Shown here: one piece after another, positions 1 through 5,179 of the stretch | How the letters are laid out: the number at the start of each line of letters is the position of its first letter | Position numbering within the stretch: the stretch's first letter is position 1 | Notes under the pieces: model-generated | Told to the model about the DNA's origin: nothing | The model's database searches: none | Seen by the model: the letters and a program-made list of their open reading frames with translations, nothing else | Origin: Sulfuricurvum sp. | Lineage (GTDB): Bacteria > Campylobacterota > Campylobacteria > Campylobacterales > Sulfurimonadaceae | DNA length: 5,179 nucleotides | Assembly: GCA_030679635.1 (NCBI GenBank) | Contig: JAUXSZ010000113.1 | Span: 1 to 5,179 of the forward strand | Direction: 5' to 3' | Position numbers and translations under genes: made by a program

Positions 1-146
1 AAATATTGACAAAATTCATCAACAAAATTATGTGGGATGGAAAGAAAAGTACTGCTGAAAAAATCATGTACAGTGCATTGGATATCATTGCATCACGTGG
101 TGAAAAAACAGGTATCGAAAAATTTAGATTTTTGAAGACGATGTAG
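1..146 (+). pseudogene. rpsG: Truncated fragment of ribosomal protein S7 (rpsG remnant)
   Basis: Reading from base 3, the frame encodes a stretch typical of S7 residues ~22-61: LTKFINKIM, then WDGKKSTAEKIMYSALDII, then ASRGEKTGIEKF. S7 is the 30S head protein that nucleates assembly on the 3' domain of 16S rRNA. Resemblance stops at about base 125; six unrelated residues (RFLKTM) follow and a TAG closes the frame at 144-146. The rest of S7 is absent, including the usual RRVGGATYQVPVEVR segment and the C-terminal helices, so this piece cannot make a working protein of about 156 residues. The 5' end lies beyond the left edge, so whether a start codon and the first ~20 codons exist is unknown. 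The fragment faces rpoC and hicAB, whereas rpsG usually lies on the rpoC strand. An intact copy is presumably elsewhere. S7 identity is firm; calling it a pseudogene rather than an assembly join is an inference. Confidence 0.8.
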
Positions 147-155
147 ATGAACTTT

Positions 156-217
156 CCCTAAAGTGGACTTTCCCCGCCTTCGCGGGAACATCGAAGAGGT
201 ACTTGTGCCTTATAGGG
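156..217. repeat. Nested inverted repeat with GC-rich REP-like hairpin
   Basis: An outer stem pairs 156-163 (CCCTAAAG) with 209-217 (CTTATAGGG), with A212 bulged. Inside it is a compact hairpin at 170-188: CCCGC (173-177) pairs with GCGGG (182-186) around a CTTC loop, extended by TT/AA with C172 bulged. An alternative inner pairing, CTTCG (178-182) with CGAAG (192-196), would compete with that hairpin. The CCCGC-loop-GCGGGAA core is the same type as the palindrome in the rpoC terminator near 1000 and resembles small palindromes scattered between genes in many proteobacteria. There is no T-tract on either strand, so it is unlikely to be a simple terminator. The repeat family is recognised from memory and copy number was not measured. 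Confidence 0.6.
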
Positions 218-240
218 TATGACGAAGTAACTGAGTATTC

Positions 241-267
241 ATGGTTCAACAAGCTCGCCACGAACGG
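241..267. repeat. Dispersed palindromic repeat (MVRQAHHER-type REP-like unit)
   Basis: This segment starts atggttcaacaagctcgcc and continues into acgaacgg. It closely matches a widely dispersed intergenic repeat whose usual translation in one frame is MVRQAHHER; this copy reads MVQQARHER. The usual GTTCG/CGAAC stem is weakened here to GTTC (244-247) with GAAC (262-265), because the fifth base is A. It lies 22 bases beyond the hicB stop on the minus strand, so it could sit in the 3' end of the hicAB transcript. It has no T-tract. The resemblance rests on memory of the repeat; its role here is unknown. Confidence 0.6.
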
Positions 268-289
268 AAAAGATAGATTCCTTAGACTC

Positions 290-646
290 TTAAAATCCAA
301 TTTCTCTTAGTGCGGCTTTTTGTAAAAACGCCGAACGGCTCAAATGTAACGGCTCTATATAACTATCGATTTTCTTCACCAAATTTTCAGGCATAGAGAT
401 ATTTATTCTCAAACTTTTTTCTGCGCTATGAGGTTCAGATATACTATCTCCATGGCTTAGTGCTACTTCTACAAAAGCAGCAAAAGCATTTTGTGCCGAT
501 TCTATCGCTTCGGTAGCACTCTCACCGTCTCCCATGACCCCTTTGAAATCTTTATAATAGGCAAACCATCCATCCCCATCTTCGGGACTCACTTTTTTAA
601 TGATAATCTCATAATCAAGATTCATATAATACGCTAAGTTTTTCAT
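290..646 (-). CDS. hicB: HicB family antitoxin
   Basis: This 118-residue protein is the probable antitoxin that binds and neutralises HicA in the cytoplasm and represses their shared promoter. Residues ~10-72 match the HicB N-terminal domain, a degenerate RNase H-like fold: an alternating strand (YEIIIKK), DGWFAYYKDFKGVMGDG, a helix ATEAIESAQNAFAAFVEVAL, then the typical turn HGDSISEP. Residues ~79-118 look like a ribbon-helix-helix DNA-binding domain: strand LRINISM, helix PENLVKKIDSYIE, then SRSAFLQKAAL and the end REIGF. The start at 646 is chosen because the family often begins MKNLxYYxNL, and because GGGAG (654-658 on the complement) lies about 7 bases upstream. Its ATG overlaps the hicA TGA in an ATGA, so translation is probably coupled. 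The gene is full length and intact. Family assignment is strong; the pairing with this HicA is inferred from adjacency. Confidence 0.93.
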   Translation of the reverse strand: MKNLAYYMNLDYEIIIKKVSPEDGDGWFAYYKDFKGVMGDGESATEAIESAQNAFAAFVEVALSHGDSISEPHSAEKSLRINISMPENLVKKIDSYIEPLHLSRSAFLQKAALREIGF

Positions 647-873
647 TTGGATTCTCCCAATATTTCTAACACATGTTTGACGTAAATCGCTTTGATAGGT
701 TTATGATACGGAATGACGATGCTTACCCTCTTCTCTTTACGAAAAACAAAGTGACTTCCACCGCTGTTATGACAAATGTATCCATGATCTTCCAAAAGTT
801 TTTTAATATCCTCAAAAGGGACGTTTTTGGGATTGTTTTTCATGGCTTTAATCAGTTTGTCTTTTTTGCTCAT
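643..873 (-). CDS. hicA: HicA family mRNA interferase toxin
   Basis: This 76-residue basic protein belongs to the HicA family, small toxins with a double-stranded-RNA-binding-like fold that cut mRNA and tmRNA and stop growth when HicB is lost. It shows the family order: a helix-rich start (DKLIKAMKNNPKN), the helix FEDIKKLLEDHGY, then SGGSHFVFRK with the conserved His41 used for catalysis in characterised members, then IPYHK at 54-58 and a final helix IKAIYVKHVLEIL. Length is normal (usually 60-90 residues) and the active site is intact, so the toxin is probably functional. The ATG at 873 is supported by AAAGGA (881-886 on the complement) about 7 bases upstream. It is the first gene of the two-gene unit, overlaps hicB by 4 bases and lies downstream of rpoC on the same strand but past the rpoC terminator. 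It is likely autoregulated through the repeats at 889-925. Confidence 0.94.
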   Translation of the reverse strand: MSKKDKLIKAMKNNPKNVPFEDIKKLLEDHGYICHNSGGSHFVFRKEKRVSIVIPYHKPIKAIYVKHVLEILGESK

Positions 874-888
874 CGTCCAATCCTTTGA

Positions 889-925
889 TTACACAATCTT
901 ACACAACAATATATTAAATTAATAT
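889..925 (-). promoter_or_regulatory. Candidate hicAB promoter and HicB operator region
   Basis: This AT-rich leader begins 16 bases upstream of the hicA start. It contains a tandem direct repeat, TTACACAA at 889-896 and again at 899-906, one helical turn (10 bases) apart. Next to it is a palindrome with perfect 7-base arms at 911-925 (ATATTAA, A, TTAATAT). On the minus strand, TAAGAT (896-901) or TATATT (908-913) could be a -10 box; no good -35 is visible, which is common in Campylobacterota. Ribbon-helix-helix proteins such as the HicB C-terminal domain often bind repeats spaced by about one turn, so autorepression is plausible. Both repeat structures are directly visible; promoter and operator functions are inferred. 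Confidence 0.5.
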
Positions 926-982
926 TAGAAAATTTACGAAGGATGAAGCACTTTAGAATTGAAGTAGAAAGAAATTGCTCAT

Positions 983-1018
983 AAAAAAGCTGGATTCCCG
1001 CTATCGCGGGAATGACAG
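983..1018 (-). terminator. Intrinsic terminator of rpoC
   Basis: On the minus strand, starting 11 bases after the rpoC stop, ATTCCCGC pairs with GCGGGAAT (994-1001 with 1006-1013) around a four-base GATA loop. The stem is extended by CTG/CAG (1016-1018 with 990-992) across a small internal loop. Six T residues follow (the A-run at 983-988). GC-rich stem plus T-run is the standard rho-independent form. On the plus strand there is no T-tract, so it acts in the rpoC direction only. The stem is of the same dispersed type as the hairpin at 170-188. It separates rpoC from hicAB, implying that hicAB has its own promoter. Confidence 0.82.
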
Positions 1019-1029
1019 GAGTGTGGAGA

Positions 1030-4000
1030 TTATTCGCCGAAAACGATCGTTTGATCTTTATAGATACCCGTACCGACCGGAATCGTACGACCGATTATGA
1101 CGTTCTCTTTAAGATCGGTCAAGTCGTCGATTTTAGCAGATACCGCAGCTTCCGTCAATACTTTGGTTGTATCTTGGAACGATGCGGCTGAGATAATAGA
1201 GTCAGCACTCACCGATGCACGGGTAATACCGACGAGGTATGGTTCCGCGATCGCTGGCTCTCCGCCTAGACGAAGAATTTTTTCATTTTCTATTTTAAAT
1301 TGTACTTTTGAAACAACATCGCCTTCGATGAATTTTGTATCACCTGAACGAAGAATTTTGATCTGACGTAACATTTGAGTAAAGATAACCTCAATATGCT
1401 TATCCGCAATATTAACCCCTTGACGGCGATAAACTTGCTGTACTTCACTGACAAGATAATTATAGAGAGCCTTGACACCCAAGATTCTCAAAATTTCGTG
1501 GGAGCTTAGAACACCGTCTGTCAAACGCTCACCGGCGTGAACGAACTCACCCGCGTGTACCATTGCGGTAAGATTTTTATCGACAAAGTACTCTTTGACC
1601 ATGCCGTTTTCAGACGTGATCAAAATACGCTCTTTACCACGAAGCGGTTTACCGAAGCTCACCACACCGTCAAGTTCAGCGATCAATGCAATCTCTTTAG
1701 GTTTACGTGCTTCAAATAACTCAGATACACGCGGAAGACCCCCGGTGATATCGCGTGATTTTTGTAGTGCTTTTGGCGTTCTGGCCAAAATATCAGCCAC
1801 TTTTACTTCTGCACGGTCTTGTGCAAAAATAGCGGTCTTTGGATCAACAGAATAACGGATAATTGAACCGTCTGCTGCTGCGAGAACGATCGCAGGCTTG
1901 TATTCAGGAGCAACATACTCATTGATCATCAAACGTGTTTTACCCGTCAGTTCGTCGAATTGCTCTGATGCCGTAACCCCTGGAATAATATCTTCGAAAG
2001 AGATAACACCGTTTGTTTCTGAGATGATCGGATTCGAATACGGATCCCACTCAGCAATAACAACCGACTCTTCTTTTACCGGTTTGGCAATAAGAGTATC
2101 GGCTTTTACCGCTTCATTATCGTTAATCTCAATGACAGATCCACGTGCGATATAGTGACGAATTGCTTCACGATCTTCACTGTCAGCAACGACGGCGAAA
2201 AGACCTTTCTCTTCTACGATGTAGCCTTTAGTAATTTCGTGATGACGCTCTAGATAGTCACCTTTGAGAAGGTAATACTTGATTGCCCCTTTCTCTTTTG
2301 CAAAAATCTTTTGCGTAATCGGCGCACCGTCTTTGACAAGGATTTCGGAAGCATAAGGGATACGGTTAGGAACATTCCATCCGTCTTTGATGGTCTCAAC
2401 GACAGACTCATCCGCTTTTACCTGTGCTCCATTTTCATATGGAAGGTAGAATTTACCCTCAATTTTACCACTTACCCCTGCCAATTCATTTGCTTTGGCT
2501 ACTTCGTTCTTACGCAAAGTGTAACGTTGAGTTTGTGACTCTCCCTTAACACTAACGATAATTTCATCGTGAATCGTTTGAATCTCAACAGTACCCGCAA
2601 ATGGTGCTTTTATTTTTGGTTCAACCAAAAGAATCGCTGCATTACGGCGATTAGCAACAACTTGTTTACCCTCTTTAGACAGGTATGTTTTCATGTTATA
2701 GTAACGGATGAAACCTTCTTTAGTAGCAACAACTTGACGCTCTTCCCTTGTACTAGACGCCGTACCCCCAACGTGGAAGGTACGAAGGGTCAACTGTGTA
2801 CCCGGCTCACCGATAGACTGAGCTGCGATAATACCGACCGCTTCCCCGCGTCTAACAATTTCGCCCGTACCCAAGTTTAGACCGTAACACAATGCACAGA
2901 CACCGTGTTCCGATTTACAGGTTGTCGGAGTACGAATATGGGCCGCTCTGATACCTGCTTCTACGATTTTAGAGGCTTTGATCTCATCAATCAATGTCCC
3001 CTCAGAATAGAGGATTTCATTGGTGATAGGATCGATCGCATCTTCCGCCAAAACACGACCGTAAATACGGTCTTCTAGCGGTTCAATCAATTCATTACCC
3101 ACAGAGATATCGGTGAGCTCGATCCCTTCGTGTGTCCCACAATCGTGTTCTACAATTTTAACATTTTGCGCAACGTCTACGAGTTTACGCGTCAAATAAC
3201 CCGCATTCGCCGTTTTAAGTGCCGTATCCGCAAGACCTTTACGCGCTCCGTGAGTCGAAATAAAGTACTCAAGAACGTTCAAACCTTCTTTAAAGTTTGA
3301 AATAATCGGTGTTTCAATAATTGAACCATCCGGTTTTGCCATAAGTCCACGCATACCGGCAAGCTGACGGATTTGCGCAGCAGATCCACGTGCACCGGAG
3401 TCAGCCATCATAAAGATCGAATTGAATCCATCTTTGTCCGCCTGAATCAAGTCCATCATTCCACTAGCAACGGTGTTATTGGTATCTGTCCAAACGTCGA
3501 TGATTTTATTGTAGCGCTCTTGTTCTGTCAGAAGTCCCGCTTCGAATTGCTTTTGGATCTCTTTAACACGGTTCTTTGACGCTACGATAAGCGCTTCTTT
3601 TTCCTTAGGGATGATAATGTCCGTAATAGAAATAGAGACACCTGACTTGGTTGCGTAATGGAAACCAAGATCTTTCAAATTATCCAAGAAGCCAGCAGTG
3701 ATGGCAATACCGCCGTGCTTGTTAACGTAGTCAACAAGGATAGAGATATTTTTCTTTTTCATCATAACGTTCCAAAGCTCAACAGGAACGAAATCTGGCA
3801 AAATATCTTTTAGAATCATACGACCGGCCGTTGTGTGGATCATGCGACCATCAACACGGGTACGTACTTTTGCATGCAAATCAAGCGCATTATGTTCAAT
3901 CGCGATCATAACTTCATCAACATTGCTGAAAAGTTTATTCGATCCCTTCACTTCATTCTTGCCCAATGTTAGGTAGTAAAGACCCAAGACCATATCCTGT

Positions 4001-5179
4001 GAAGGAGTTGCGATCGCTTTACCCGATGCCGGAAGCAAGATGTTCATAGAAGAGAGCATCAATACTTTACACTCCGCAATCGCTTCCGCGCCCAATGGAA
4101 CGTGAACCGCCATTTGGTCACCGTCAAAGTCGGCATTAAAGGCAGCACAAACGAGCGGGTGCAATTGGATTGCTTTACCGTCGATGAGTTTCGGATGAAA
4201 CGCTTGAATCGAGAGTTTGTGTAGCGTAGGAGCACGGTTCAACATGATCGGATAACCGTCAACGATTTCTGCTAAACATTCCCAAACTTCATTGGTTTTT
4301 TCATCGATCATTTTCTTCGCCGCTTTTACGGTGGTTGCATACCCTTTGTCTTCGAGCTTTGCAATCAAATGCGGTTTGAAAAGTTCGAGAGCCATCAGTT
4401 TCGGAAGACCGCACTGGTCCATACGTAGACTCGGTCCTACTACGATAACCGAACGGCCCGAGAAGTCAACACGCTTACCAAGAAGATTCTGACGGAAACG
4501 TCCTTGCTTCCCTTTGATAATCTCAGAAAGAGATTTCAATGGACGCTTGTTCGCACCTTTAACGGCATTTGCACGTCGACCGTTGTCAAACAGCGCATCG
4601 ACAGCTTCTTGCAGCATCCGCTTTTCGTTGCGAACAATAATTTCCGGTGCTTCAAGCTCAATAAGACGCTTCAAACGTTGGTTACGGTTGATAACACGAC
4701 GATAAAGGTCATTGACATCGGATACCGCGAACTTGCCGCCGTCAAGGCTGACCAACGGACGAAGCTCAGGAGGCAATACCGGGAGGGCCGTTAGCATCAT
4801 CCATGCAGGGTTGTTACCGGAATTCAAAAACGATTCAATAACCTTAAGACGCTTGATAATTGTTTTACGTTTTGCTTCGGAGTTTGTCTTTTTGACATCC
4901 TCTTTTAACGCTGAAAAGAGGTCAACAAGATCCAGTTCATCCAAAAGATCGCGAGCCGCTTGTCCGCCCATTTCTGCAACAAAACCACTCTCTCCATAGC
5001 GCTGTACCAAGGTACGGTACTGCTCTTCGTTCAATACGTCGTATTTAAGTACCGGTGATGTTTGAGCACCGTCATAGTGTGCTTCTCCGCCGCTTTTAAC
5101 GATGTACGCTTCATAATACAATACGCGCTCAAGGTCTTTCATTTTGACACCAAGAAGGGTACCGATACGACTTGGAAGG
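1030..5179 (-). CDS. rpoC: DNA-directed RNA polymerase subunit beta' (5' end cut by window edge)
   Basis: This is the largest core RNA polymerase subunit; it holds the catalytic magnesium and much of the DNA channel. The open frame runs to the right edge: upstream of the Met at 5142 it continues LPSRIGTLLGVK, so that Met is internal and 1382 residues are visible. About 110 N-terminal residues, including the first zinc ribbon, are missing. Numbering from the Met at 5142: lid/switch region with RVDFSGRS at 224-231; active-site NADFDGD at 336-342, whose three Asp bind Mg2+; F-loop from MMADSGARG at 578; bridge helix ~623-657; second zinc site Cys668, Cys742, Cys749 and Cys752, with the same spacing as in E. 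coli; trigger loop GEAVGIIAAQSIGEPGTQ from 766 with His790 equivalent to E. coli His936. A long insertion (~797-1128) follows, and the trigger loop resumes at DITGGLPRV (1131). The C-terminus is complete (IIGRTIPVGTGI, near the omega contact). All catalytic residues are present. The window does not show rpoB, so fusion to rpoB, as in Helicobacter, cannot be judged. Confidence 0.98.
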   Translation of the reverse strand, partial: LPSRIGTLLGVKMKDLERVLYYEAYIVKSGGEAHYDGAQTSPVLKYDVLNEEQYRTLVQRYGESGFVAEMGGQAARDLLDELDLVDLFSALKEDVKKTNSEAKRKTIIKRLKVIESFLNSGNNPAWMMLTALPVLPPELRPLVSLDGGKFAVSDVNDLYRRVINRNQRLKRLIELEAPEIIVRNEKRMLQEAVDALFDNGRRANAVKGANKRPLKSLSEIIKGKQGRFRQNLLGKRVDFSGRSVIVVGPSLRMDQCGLPKLMALELFKPHLIAKLEDKGYATTVKAAKKMIDEKTNEVWECLAEIVDGYPIMLNRAPTLHKLSIQAFHPKLIDGKAIQLHPLVCAAFNADFDGDQMAVHVPLGAEAIAECKVLMLSSMNILLPASGKAIATPSQDMVLGLYYLTLGKNEVKGSNKLFSNVDEVMIAIEHNALDLHAKVRTRVDGRMIHTTAGRMILKDILPDFVPVELWNVMMKKKNISILVDYVNKHGGIAITAGFLDNLKDLGFHYATKSGVSISITDIIIPKEKEALIVASKNRVKEIQKQFEAGLLTEQERYNKIIDVWTDTNNTVASGMMDLIQADKDGFNSIFMMADSGARGSAAQIRQLAGMRGLMAKPDGSIIETPIISNFKEGLNVLEYFISTHGARKGLADTALKTANAGYLTRKLVDVAQNVKIVEHDCGTHEGIELTDISVGNELIEPLEDRIYGRVLAEDAIDPITNEILYSEGTLIDEIKASKIVEAGIRAAHIRTPTTCKSEHGVCALCYGLNLGTGEIVRRGEAVGIIAAQSIGEPGTQLTLRTFHVGGTASSTREERQVVATKEGFIRYYNMKTYLSKEGKQVVANRRNAAILLVEPKIKAPFAGTVEIQTIHDEIIVSVKGESQTQRYTLRKNEVAKANELAGVSGKIEGKFYLPYENGAQVKADESVVETIKDGWNVPNRIPYASEILVKDGAPITQKIFAKEKGAIKYYLLKGDYLERHHEITKGYIVEEKGLFAVVADSEDREAIRHYIARGSVIEINDNEAVKADTLIAKPVKEESVVIAEWDPYSNPIISETNGVISFEDIIPGVTASEQFDELTGKTRLMINEYVAPEYKPAIVLAAADGSIIRYSVDPKTAIFAQDRAEVKVADILARTPKALQKSRDITGGLPRVSELFEARKPKEIALIAELDGVVSFGKPLRGKERILITSENGMVKEYFVDKNLTAMVHAGEFVHAGERLTDGVLSSHEILRILGVKALYNYLVSEVQQVYRRQGVNIADKHIEVIFTQMLRQIKILRSGDTKFIEGDVVSKVQFKIENEKILRLGGEPAIAEPYLVGITRASVSADSIISAASFQDTTKVLTEAAVSAKIDDLTDLKENVIIGRTIPVGTGIYKDQTIVFGE

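Noticed and set aside
170..188. Hairpin as a terminator for hicAB or for the rpsG fragment
   Set aside because: No run of T follows the stem on either strand, and a bulged C weakens it; it is better described as a repeat.
151..267. CRISPR-like array
   Set aside because: The repeats are short, different from each other and palindromic, with no regular repeat-spacer units.
623..625. Alternative hicB start at Met8
   Set aside because: The upstream ATG at 646 has a good GGGAG ribosome site, overlaps the hicA stop and gives the MKNLAYY start typical of the family.
673..888. 71-codon plus-strand open frame across hicA
   Set aside because: It is the antisense of hicA, has no family resemblance or ribosome site, and the minus-strand HicA is unmistakable.
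1097..4999. Many plus-strand open frames of 60-103 codons within rpoC, and a 62-codon minus-strand frame at 1290-1478
   Set aside because: They are shadow frames of the highly conserved rpoC coding sequence, with low-complexity, Ser/Arg-rich or unstructured translations and no recognisable domains.
5140..5142. ATG as the start codon of rpoC
   Set aside because: The frame stays open to the window edge with conserved beta' residues (LPSRIGTLLGVK) before it, so this Met is internal and the gene is cut by the window.

Overview
The window looks like chromosomal DNA from a Campylobacterota (former Epsilonproteobacteria) relative, perhaps near Sulfuricurvum or Sulfurimonas. This placement is inferred from remembered family resemblance of the RpoC protein, its long trigger-loop insertion and the moderate GC content; no search was run.

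Layout: about 80% of the window (1030-5179, minus strand) is rpoC, the beta' subunit of RNA polymerase. Its 5' end runs off the right edge, so the first ~110 residues, including the N-terminal zinc ribbon, are missing. The 3' end is intact and is followed 11 bases later by a strong hairpin plus T-tract terminator, built from a GC-rich palindrome of a widely dispersed type. Beyond it, still on the minus strand, is a complete two-gene hicA-hicB toxin-antitoxin module (873 down to 290). The two genes overlap by 4 bases, and the AT-rich leader upstream carries a 7-bp-arm palindrome and a tandem 10-bp repeat that could be the HicB operator. The left 290 bases hold a broken piece of rpsG (ribosomal protein S7) on the plus strand, opposite to everything else, followed by a small cluster of palindromic repeats.

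How it fits together: rpoC is core transcription machinery and appears to end its transcription unit at the terminator. HicA (mRNA-interferase toxin) and HicB (antitoxin and probable repressor) form a self-contained accessory unit inserted downstream. In many related genomes, from memory, rpoC is followed by rpsL, rpsG and fusA on the same strand. Here that continuation is absent and only an inverted, truncated rpsG scrap is seen. This suggests a rearrangement, a partial duplication or an assembly join near position 126.

I found no convincing previously undescribed system. The most useful leads are the inverted rpsG remnant beside the repeat cluster, the candidate hicAB operator, the recruitment of a dispersed palindrome as the rpoC terminator, and an enlarged insertion in the RpoC trigger loop.
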